Source: Cyclina sinensis (Eukaryota; Mollusca; Bivalvia; Venerida; Veneridae). From it: a stretch of DNA of 64,000 bases. Below the pieces are notes generated by a model. That model did not search any database. It was not told the origin of the DNA and saw only the letters and a list, made by a program, of their open reading frames with translations. The stretch covers positions 23,817,908-23,881,907 of the forward strand of contig JAAONU010000019.1 of assembly GCA_012932295.1 (NCBI GenBank). The letters run 5' to 3'. Position numbers and translations under genes: made by a program. Below, one piece after another: positions 1 through 10,500 of this stretch. Positions within the stretch are counted from its first letter, which is position 1; the number at the start of each line of letters is the position of its first letter.

Positions 1-95
1 TAAATTTACGACTTTTAGAATCTTCATAAAATATCATCCGACGTTCTAATCTCGAATCTTCGAACAGCGAACAAGTACACACTGTGTATGATCAG

Positions 96-829
96 TATAG
101 TGGCTGATTTCGGACATTTCGTTGTTTCGTTCTGTCGCGCGCGCCAATACGAAACAACGACATTTCAAAGTTTCGAAGTTTCGTTTTGGCGCGCGCGACA
201 TAACGATACAACGATAAACTGCGCGCGCGACACAACGAAACAACGACACTATGAACGCGACAAAACGATACTCAGAATCTCGTCTTGTCGTGCGCGCGGT
301 TTCAGTTTAATGTCGTCTTTTCGTTCTGTCGCGCGCGCCAATACGAAAAATCGAAACATTTTAATTGTCGTTGTTTCGTTATGTCGCGCGCGCCAAAACG
401 AAACTTCGAAACTTTAAAATGTCGCTGTTTCGTATTGGCGCGCGCGACAGAACGAAATAACGACAGAATGAAATAACGAAATAACGACAAAACGAAATAA
501 CGCCTTCTTAAAGATTGGAAGTTTCGTAATGGCGCGCACGACAGAACGAAACAACGACAATTAAAATGTTTCGATTTTTTGTATTGGCGCGCGCGACAGA
601 ACGAAAAGACGACATTAAACTGAAACCGCGCGCACGACAAGACGAGATTCTGAGTATCGTTTTGTCGCGTTCATAGTGTCGTTGTTTCGTTGTGTCGCGC
701 GCGCAGTTTATCGTTGTATCGTTATGTCGCGCGCGCCAAAACGAAACTTCGAAACTTTGAAATGTCGTTGTTTCGTATTGGCGCGCGCGACAGAACGAAA
801 CAACGAAATGTCCGAAATCAGCCACCATA
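96..829. mobile_element. Foldback element with long CG-rich inverted arms
   Basis: Two near-identical inverted arms, about 96-417 and 508-829, surround a loop of about 90 bases. The outer ends pair base for base (TGGCTGATTTCGG at 101 against its complement ending at 824). Each arm carries several copies of a GGCGCGCGCGACA core in both orientations, followed by AACGAAACAACGA-like runs. The hexamer GATCAG occurs immediately outside both ends (90-95 and 830-835), which suggests a target-site duplication. There is no credible coding region; the open frames here are mirror images of each other produced by the symmetry. The element lies in the SLC28 gene downstream of exon 3, so probably in an intron. 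It could be a foldback/MITE-type DNA transposon. The family is not recognised. Confidence 0.75.
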
Positions 830-835
830 GATCAG

Positions 836-1329
836 AGACCTCGAGGTGTACTCGCCCTACTTTTCGCATTTTGTCTATCCTTAGTCAGGACCCACAGCAG
901 GTTACTCGGTAAATACGGCATTTAAGCATACAGAATCCGGTGACTGAAATTATTAGAAAAAGAGCGTCTATTAACAGGAAAGTAATTATTTTATTTACAG
1001 ATGTTAAAAAGTGTGGCCTGCTGTTGGCATGTTGTCTAAATTTCTCGTCATTAACCTGCCTTAGTTTCAGTCAAAACGTTGAGGCCCTTCTTTTCGAATT
1101 TCAGATGTTCCGTAGCAGAACTTTACTTTTCCCACTAAATGCCAAAATCCCTTATGCAAGCTATCTTGAATGGAAATGTATAGCATCGTTATTAACCAGG
1201 GGTACTTTAAAGTCGAGTTAATTCAATCGAGATATACATACTCGCATGTATATTCCATGACTGACGGATAGAATCTGTGACGTCATCGGAAAGAAACTAG
1301 ACACTTTAATTCAATTAGAGGCAACTTAC
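836..1329. other. Non-coding stretch downstream of SLC28 exon 3
   Basis: This is probably intron 3 of the minus-strand SLC28 gene. A 93-codon open frame on the plus strand (940-1221) has no recognisable family or domain and is treated as chance. I could not find the next transporter exon (expected to begin with a VLPV-like motif) here, so the gene presumably continues beyond the left edge. Confidence 0.5.
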
Positions 1330-1521
1330 ATCAAAAACAAACGGATGGTCCGAGTACTTTTCTCCAAAGATAAACACACTCCCAGCTCGGCCATTGTTGA
1401 TAAACTCTTCCAGTCTTGTTCCGCACCATTGTATAACTGATGCTCCCCAGTTTGTCTTGAGTATCAATAGTGCCATGATGAACTGAAGGGCCATCGACCA
1501 ATAAATAGTATGCCAGTTAAC
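1330..1521 (-). CDS. SLC28: SLC28 coding exon 3
   Basis: The acceptor CAG lies at 1524-1522 and the donor GTAAGT begins at 1329. The exon is 192 nt, phase 0 at both ends. It encodes residues 196-259, from VNWHTIYWSM to FVFD, and includes transmembrane helix 5 and the conserved GRAGSVFIFGEKY segment. There is no stop or frameshift. This is the strongest family match of the three exons. Confidence 0.9.
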
Positions 1522-4500
1522 CTGAAGATTGTTTTAAACATACATAAAACCATTATTGGAACATTTAAAAGCTGTATAGACTGTAAGTTATAGACTTATG
1601 TTGAAGTTAATATGTGTTTTACGGACCTGCAAAAATGATGTTGACCTAGAACGAATTCCGAGGTCAATATGTGTTTTTTAAAGATCCGTAAAAACACATA
1701 TTGATCTAAACATAAGTTTTTAAGTGTTATATTATATTCCCTACTGAAATATAGGGTGATAGACGGACGGACGGACGGAGACCATTATCATATTCCTCTC
1801 TCCTATCGGCGGTTTGATAATAAGACTAACATGTAAAAACACTGTAGCAGACATAGCAGTTTAATTTACCAAGACCCTCGTCATTGTATTTGGCCATTAT
1901 ATAGACACGTTTGGAAGACACGGAAAGTCAAGACTGAAGTAAATAAGGTATTATTTTAAAAAATATTTGTCACTTATTAAGAACGTCGCAGAATTAGTCT
2001 AGAAATATTTCCATTATACATTTTATATTCTTTCTAAACTCATTACTTTAGCTTTTGTAGTGTAGAGGCAACCCCTCGGACACATCCTCGGACACATAAG
2101 CAAACGGTTTCGGGATCCCACCAGGGTAATTTTCATAACCCACATGTAGGTCATAATTCCTCATCAAAACTCATAATGATTCGAGGATAGTCAAGATCTT
2201 GATGTAAATAAAAAAAAACTTTAAAAATCAAAGGTAATTATCGCTATATCTAGTCAATCGCGCAACATTTCAATAGAAACATGTCTTGTCTACATGATCG
2301 TGACGAAGATATGAGAAATGTGATGTTAACATTTAAATTACGTTGATAAAATATTGTATAGACTCAGCAATCTTGAATATTTTGTATATTCGACTTTTGA
2401 AAAAGAGCAAATTTTAACATACATCTTATAACCTTAAACTGAAATTTGATTCAAAATTATTGTATCAATATTTCATATTACGTAAAATACCTCTTGCTGT
2501 AATTGTGAAGAACATATTTAAACTAAGTCACTGACTCATTTTTGTTACAGAAAAACACCACTATAATTATAGTTTTACACACTTTTATCGGTAAAAAATT
2601 TACCCCATAGATACTTTAGTTATACAATTAATTTTGACGAATCTCAAAAATTAGTCTCGTGTAGAACATCGCTATATATTTTACTGACCGAAAGGGCATG
2701 GGTTCGAATCCGGGTCAAATTAAAACTTTTTTCAGTTTTCATGACGTATAGAAGCATAATACTATGGTTTTCCGTAGTATATTAACTTCTCTTAAATTTT
2801 AAAGAAAAAAAATGTCAGCTAAATTCTGTGCATCAGTCGCTTTAATACCTCCTCATAAGTCTGAGTCTTTGATTAAGGTTAAATCTAAATTTCATGTCTT
2901 AACATAGGACCCATTACATTGTACCAATGGGATCATAATTATTGAACCACTCATTTGTGTATAGAAAAAAAACTTCTGCGGTGTGGTGGCGAAGTGGTTA
3001 GGGTTCTGACTTAGAAACTAAGACCTACTGTAATACTTCACAGATATCAAGACTATGAATAGTGCGGTTACACTCAGACTGTCTTGAAGTATCTTTCTTA
3101 ACCCATTAATGTCTTGCGTCTACAAAAATAGACACAGGCAAACAATGTAGTCCCCTGGTCAGACGCCCCGTATTGATCAGGGTAAACACTGTTTGCATAA
3201 AGGTATTTCTTCCTTAAATAGAATAAAATTGAAAATTTATCCCAGAAAACCTGTAAGACTTGTCCAACTGTCAAGGATGACATAATCTAGGCATAAATGG
3301 GTTAAAGTAGGATCCAACATCTTGTACAAAAGTGAAATTCCATGGGCCAGCTCTAGTTAGAGTTAACGGTAACGCTTATAATGACCTTTGAAATTCAAAC
3401 ATCTTAAATTCCACTCACCTTAAGAATTCTTTTAAGAATAAAAGCTTTACTCTCAAACAAGGCTCTCAGTAGACAGTTATCTAAAAAAAAAATACTTCCC
3501 CTGACAACGCGCATCTGCTATTTGCGTAGTTCCGGTTATGCTTCGACGTTAGCTAGCTCTATTTTATGTAAAACAAAGAAATAAAAAAAAATGTTTCCAT
3601 CATTAATTTATCCATGTCTCCCAAACGCATGTTTCAAAAATTGCGTATTCACATCAATAAATTATTTCGTATTAATGTTTGTTAAGTAAAGTTGTTCGTC
3701 GTTAATTTTTAATTAATAAACTGATTGTTCGTGATAGCAAAAATTAGGTTTTTATCAAAACGAAAGTTCTAACAAAAACAAACCTTTCGTCTATTGTTCG
3801 AGAAGACAAATAGTAGAAAGGGAAGGATAAACAGCCCCAGGAGTGACCGAAGGTTCTCCGGTGTCTTCATGGCCACAAATATTATGATATATACGACCAT
3901 AAACATTGTCATTGTGACATACAGAAACCTGAAAAAGAGGACAAAAATGATCAAAACATGTATGTAAACTTTGAAACTTTGCAAATGAGTCAGATACTAA
4001 CAAGAACAAACTATTCTACTAAAAATTAAAGTGAGGGCACATTTTTCATCTGACAAAACAAATGCAAAAGTTCCTGATTATTACTAGAAAAAAGAAAATT
4101 GTGTGTGCATTATTTAACAACACGTGTACAGCAAGTACGGGGGGAGGGGTGGTGGGGGAGACAAGGGAGTTTTATAACCCTCGTGATTTACTAAGGCATG
4201 TTACTCTAGGAGAGATGAATACGGGTGTCGGATTATGGCACGCAATCATGTCATAGTCATAAAGACATGTAAAACGATCTTTTCACGAGTCACTCCACTT
4301 CCAAAGTCATAGAAATGTGGTGCAATTGCATGACCGGGGTCTTTCTAGATCAACACTACGCAAGGTAAACTGTCTGGGTCTATAACTTATACATATTTGA
4401 ATATGTATAGGAAGTGAGCAGTAGCAGTACGCAGCAGTAAAAAAACGTGAAGTTGGCAGTAGCAGTACCAGCAGTAGCAGTAAACTAAAACGTGAAGTTG

Positions 4501-7500
4501 GCAGTAGCAGTAACAGCAGTAGCAGTAAACTAAAACGTGAAGTTGGCAGTAGCAGTACGAGCAGTAGCAGTAAACTAAAACGTGAAGTTGGCAGTAGCAG
4601 TACGAGCAGTAGCAGTAAACTAAAACGTGAAGTTGGCAGTAGCAGTAACAGCAGTAGCAGTAAACTAAAACGTGAAGTTGGCAGTAGCAGTACCAGCAGT
4701 AGCAGTAAACTAAAACGTGAAGTTGGCAGTAGCAGTACCAGCAGTAGCAGTAAACTAAAACGTGAAGTTGGCAGTAGCAGTACGAGCAGTAGCAGTAAAC
4801 AAAAACGTGAAGTTGGCAGTAGCAGTACGAGCAGTAGCAGTAAACAAAAACGTGAAGTTGGCAGTAGCAGTACGAGCAGTAGCAGTAAACAAAAACGTGA
4901 AGTTGGCAGTAGCAGTACGAGCAGTAGCAGTAAACAAAAACGTGAAGTTGGCAGTAGCAGTAACAGCAGTAGCAGTAAACTAAAACGTGAAGTTGGCAGT
5001 AGCAGTACCAGCAGTAGCAGTAAACTAAAACGTGAAGTTGGCAGTAGCAGTACGAGCAGTAGCAGTAAACTAAAACGTGAAGTTGGCAGTAGCAGTACTA
5101 GCAGTAAACAAAAACGTGAAGTTGGCAGTAGCAGTACCAGCAGTAGCAGTAAACAAAAACGTGAAGTTGGCAGTAGCAGTACGAGCAGTAGCAGTAAACA
5201 AAAACGTGAAGTTGGCAGTAGCAGTACCAGCAGTAGCAGTAAACAAAAACGTGAAGTTGGCAGTAGCAGTAACAGCAGTAGCAGTAAACAAAAACGTGAA
5301 GTTGGCAGTAGCAGTACGAGCAGTAGCAGTAAACAAAAACGTGAAGTTGGCAGTAGCAGTACGAGCAGTAGCAGTAAACAAAAACGTGAAGTTGGCAGTA
5401 GCAGTAACAGCAGTAGCAGTAGGAAAGTCTTAAAAGTCTTGAAAGTTTCAATGAAAATAAAACATGTTTAAACATCAACAGACCCTCCCGAGTCTATTGC
5501 GTAGTTCTGCGACTATTTCTGACACTCTTGCAAATTTTCATGAATTTTAGTGCCAATCCGAAAAATGTCATTTTTAATGTCTAGGGACCCTCCTAAGTCG
5601 ACTTTTTCCGGTCTGCGACTGTTTCTGACACACTCGCAGACTTTCAGGAATTTTGGGGCCACTTGGGAAAATGTCATTTTTAATGTATAGGGACCCTCCC
5701 ATGTCGATTTTATCGGTCTGCGACTGTTTCTGACACACTCGCAGACTTTCAGGAATTTTGGTGCCAATCGGGAAAACATCATTTTTAATGTTTAGGGACC
5801 CTCCCATGTCGATTTTATCGGTCTGCGACTGTTTCTGACACTCTCGCAAACTTCCAGGAATTTTGGTGCCAATCGGGAAAATGCCATTTTTAATGTCTAC
5901 GGACCCTCCCGTGTCGATTTTACTGGTCTGTGACTGTTTCTGACACTCTCGCAGACTTTCAGGAATTTTGGTGCCAATCGGGAAAATGTCATATTTAAGG
6001 TCTAGCCATCCTCCAGGGTCAATTTTCCGGTCTGCAACTGTTTCTAACCCTCTCGTAGACTTTCAGGAATGCTACTTCACGTTTTAGTTTACTGCTACTG
6101 CTGTTACTGCTACTGCCAACTTCACGTTTTATTTACTGCTACTGCTGTTACTGCTACTGCCAACTTCACGTTTTGTTTTACTGCTACTGCTCGTACTGCT
6201 ATTGCCAACTTCACGTTTTATTTACTGCTACTGCTCGTACTGCTACTGCCAACTTCACGTTTTAGTTTACTGCTACTGCTCGTACTGCTACTGCCAACTT
6301 CACGTTTTAGTTTACTGCTACTGCTGGTACTGCTACTGCCAACTTCACGTTTTAGTTTACTGCTACTGCTGGTACTGCTACTGCCAACTTCACGTTTTAG
6401 TTTACTGCTACTACTGGTACTGCTACTGCCAACTTCACGTTTTAGTTTACTGCTACTGCTGGTACTGCTACTGCCAACTTCACGTTTTAGTTTACTGCTG
6501 TCACTGCTACTGCCAACTTCACGTTTTAGTTTACTGTTACTGCTGTCACTGCTACTGCCAACTTCACGTTTTAGTTTACTGCTACTGCTCGTACTGCTAC
6601 TGCCAACTTCACGTTTTTGTTTACTGCTACTGCTCGTACTGCTACTGCGAACTTCACGTTTTTGTTTACTGCTACTGCTCGTACTGCTACTGCCAACTTC
6701 ACGTTTTAGTTAACTGCTGCTGCTCGTACTGCTACTGCCAACTTCACGTTTTAGTTTACTGCTACTGCTCGTACTGCTACTGCCAACTTCACGTTTTAGT
6801 TTACTGCTACTGCTGGTACTGCTACTGCCAACTTCACGTTTTAGTTTACTGCTACTGCTGGTACTGCTACTGCCAACTTCACGTTTTACTTTACTGCTAC
6901 TGCTCGTACTGCTACTGCCAACTTCACGTTTTTGTTTACTGCTACTGCTGGTACTGCTACTGCCAACTTCACGTTTTTGTTTACTGCTACTGCTCGTACT
7001 GCTACTGCCAACTTCACGTTTTAGTTTACTGTTACTGCTGTCACTGCTACTGCCAACTTCACGTTTTAGTTTACTGCTACTGCTGAAGTTGGCAGTAGCA
7101 GTGACAGCAGTAACAGTAAACTAAAACGTGAAGTTGGCAGTAGCAGTACGAGCAGTAGCAGTAAACAAAAACGTGAAGTTGGCAGTAGCAGTACGAGCAG
7201 TAGCAGTAAACAAAAACGTGAAGTTGGCAGTAGCAGTAACAGCAGTAGCAGTAAACTAAAACGTGAAGTTGGCAGTAGCAGTACCAGCAGTAGCAGTAAA
7301 CTAAAACGTGAAGTTGGCAGTAGCAGTACGAGCAGTAGCAGTAAACTAAAACGTGAAGTTGGCAGTAGCAGTGCGAGCAGTAGCAGTAAACAAAAACGTG
7401 AAGTTGGCAGTAGCAGTACCAGCAGTAGCAGTAAACAAAAACGTGAAGTTGGCAGTAGCAGTACGAGCAGTAGCAGTAAACAAAAACGTGAAGTTGGCAG

Positions 7501-10500
7501 TAGCAGTACCAGCAGTAGCAGTAAACAAAAACGTGAAGTTGGCAGTAGCAGTAACAGCAGTAGCAGTAAACAAAAACGTGAAGTTGGCAGTAGCAGTACG
7601 AGCAGTAGCAGTAAACAAAAACGTGAAGTTGGCAGTAGCAGTACGAGCAGTAGCAGTAAACAAAAACGTGAAGTTGGCAGTAGCAGTAACAGCAGTAGCA
7701 GTAGGAAAGTCTTAAAAGTCTTGAAAGTTTCAATGAAAATAAAACATGTTTAAACATCAACAGACCCTCCCGAGTCTATTGCGTAGTTCTGCGACTATTT
7801 CTGACACTCTTGCAAATTTTCATGAATTTTAGTGCCAATCCGAAAAATGTCATTTTTAATGTCTAGGGACCCTCCTAAGTCGATTTTTCTGGTCTGCGAC
7901 TGTTTCTGACACACTCGCAGACTTTCAGGAATTTTGGGGCCACTTGGGAAAATGTCATTTTTAATGTATAGGGACCCTCCCATGTCGATTTTATCGGTCT
8001 GCGACTGTTTCTGACACACTCGCAGACTTTCAGGAATTTTGGTGCCAATCGGGAAAACATCATTTTTAATGTCTAGGGACCCTCCCATGTCGATTTTATC
8101 GGTCTGCGACTGTTTCTGACACTCTCGCAAACTTCCAGGAATTTTGGTGCCAATCGGGAAAATGCCATTTTTAATGTCTACGGACCCTCCCGTGTCGATT
8201 TTACTGGTCTGTGACTGTTTCTGACACTCTCGCAGACTTTCAGGAATTTTGGTGCCAATCGGGAAAATGTCATATTTAAGGTCTAGCCATCCTCCAGGGT
8301 CAATTTTCCGGTCTGCAACTGTTTCTAACCCTCTCGTAGACTTTCAGGAATGCTACTTCACGTTTTAGTTTACTGCTACTGCTGTTACTGCTACTGCCAA
8401 CTTCACGTTTTATTTACTGCTACTGCTGTTACTGCTACTGCCAACTTCACGTTTTGTTTTACTGCTACTGCTCGTACTGCTATTGCCAACTTCACGTTTT
8501 ATTTACTGCTACTGCTCGTACTGCTACTGCCAACTTCACGTTTTAGTTTACTGCTACTGCTCGTACTGCTACTGCCAACTTCACGTTTTAGTTTACTGCT
8601 ACTGCTCGTACTGCTACTGCCAACTTCACGTTTTAGTTTACTGCTACTGCTGGTACTGCTACTGCCAACTTCACGTTTTAGTTTACTGCTACTACTGGTA
8701 CTGCTACTGCCAACTTCACGTTTTAGTTTACTGCTACTGCTGGTACTGCTACTGCCAACTTCACGTTTTAGTTTACTGCTGTCACTGCTACTGCCAACTT
8801 CACGTTTTAGTTTACTGTTACTGCTGTCACTGCTACTGCCAACTTCACGTTTTAGTTTACTGCTACTGCTCGTACTGCTACTGCCAACTTCACGTTTTTG
8901 TTTACTGCTACTGCTCGTACTGCTACTGCCAACTTCACGTTTTTGTTTACTGCTACTGCTCGTACTGCTACTGCCAACTTCACGTTTTAGTTAACTGCTG
9001 CTGCTCGTACTGCTACTGCCAACTTCACGTTTTAGTTTACTGCTACTGCTCGTACTGCTACTGCCAACTTCACGTTTTAGTTTACTGCTACTGCTGGTAC
9101 TGCTACTGCCAACTTCACGTTTTTGTTTACTGCTACTGCTGGTACTGCTACTGCCAACTTCACGTTTTACTTTACTGCTACTGCTCGTACTGCTACTGCC
9201 AACTTCACGTTTTTGTTTACTGCTACTGCTGGTACTGCTACTGCCAACTTCACGTTTTAATTTACTGCTACTGCTGGTACTGCTACTGCGAACTTCACGT
9301 TTTTGTTTACTGCTACTGCTCGTACTGCTACTGCCAACTTCACGTTTTAATTTACTGCTACTGCTGGTACTGCTACTGCCAACTTCACGTTTTTGTTTAC
9401 TGCTACTGCTCGTACTGCTACTGCCAACTTCACGTTTAATTTAAATTCTACTGCCAACTGCTACTGCTTACTGCTACTGCCAACTTCCTATTAGTTATTT
9501 GAATGCCCTATAAAATAATTCATATCAGTTTAACAATTAGCCTTTAATCAATAAATAATCCAAATTTCTTTAGATTGTAACGAGTAATTCACGAGTAATT
9601 GAAGCATATTTAATGTTACCCCCTAAATCCCAAAATGAAATCGACACACTCTTCAGTATCTCGTATGGCCCCCTCGCGCATTTGTCGCGGCCCTGATTCT
9701 CCTATGCATGCCACCTTATCCTACTGTCTAGTTTATCCCATAGATGTTCAATGGGGACACTTCTGGATTTTACGGCGGCCAGTGTTATGGTTTGCCAGGA
9801 AGTCTCGACAAACTCTGGCTACACAGGGCCGGGCATTGTCATGCTGAAAGATTTGGTTGTGCTGTTGCACATTTGGGACTGCGACAGGGCGAAGAATTTC
9901 ATCCCTGTACTTCTGGTTGTTAAATTCCCAACTATCACAATTAACCGTGATTTTACCCCGTGCGATATCTCTCCCCATAACCGAGCCGCCCCAAAACCTA
10001 TCCCTCTCACGTTCACCGCGACGTCGATATACACGACGTCAACCATTTGAACGAAACAAAGTGAACGACGCACGCGACGTGCAGGAGTAAGGGCCAAACC
10101 AACATAAGGAGGACGAGATCGCAGACCGTTATCGCGGAGTCGATTTCTTACAGTTTGTGCATGACTGTGGTGATTATGATTGCCCACAATATTAGCAGCC
10201 ATTTCAGTTGCAGTAAGGTGGCGATAACGAAGGTGGGCAAGACTTATAGTCATGTCGTGATGTGGCAACGTCACACGGGGACGTCCCGATGTAGGACGGT
10301 CGGCAACGGTTCCAGTTTCTCTCAGGTGCCTGACAAGTCGTCTATAGTGGAAATATTCACACCAAATTGCCTAGCAACCTGTTGGTGCCGCTGACCTTCC
10401 AATAGCAATGCAAATACTCTGTACTTGGGTTAGCCGTAACCATGATAGCAAATGGTTAGTAAATAGCGGAAAGTGATGTGTATGTCTCAAGAGTATTGGG

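Larger units (their letters stand above)
1522..3783 (-). other. SLC28 intron 2
   Basis: A 2,262-bp intron between exons 2 and 3. It contains a short GGAC microsatellite (1762-1779), a tRNA-like SINE fragment near 2977 and a TTAA-flanked MITE at 3098-3305. A B-box-like GGTTCGAATCC at about 2701 has no matching A box. Nothing else is recognised. Confidence 0.75.
4860..9434. repeat. Tandem duplication of a composite unit (about 2,281 bp)
   Basis: Copy 1 (about 4860-7080) and copy 2 (about 7140-9400) each consist of forward 45-bp array, 58-bp linker, 105-bp array and inverted 45-bp array. Matching landmarks are displaced by 2,281-2,282 bp (6069 to 8350; 5478 to 7760). This is a higher-order repeat with only small sequence differences, so it is likely recent. 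Confidence 0.8.

Noticed and set aside
46..912. Arg/Cys-rich frames at both ends of the first kilobase
   Set aside because: The frames at 46-249 and 676-912 are identical because of the inverted arms; no protein family matches.
940..1221. 93-codon plus-strand frame
   Set aside because: No recognisable motif, no splice or promoter context, and it is antisense to the SLC28 gene in probable intron sequence.
2690..2725. Possible tRNA gene (GGTTCGAATCC)
   Set aside because: A B-box match followed by a T-rich tract, but no A box and no cloverleaf can be drawn.
4415..9434. CRISPR-like impression from regular short repeats
   Set aside because: The 45-bp units abut directly with no unique spacers, in a split-gene animal genome. 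This is satellite DNA.
6069..9439. Open frames of 214-318 codons rich in Leu, Cys and Tyr
   Set aside because: They are translations of the inverted 45-bp and 105-bp arrays, appear on both strands, and are copied with the satellite duplication.
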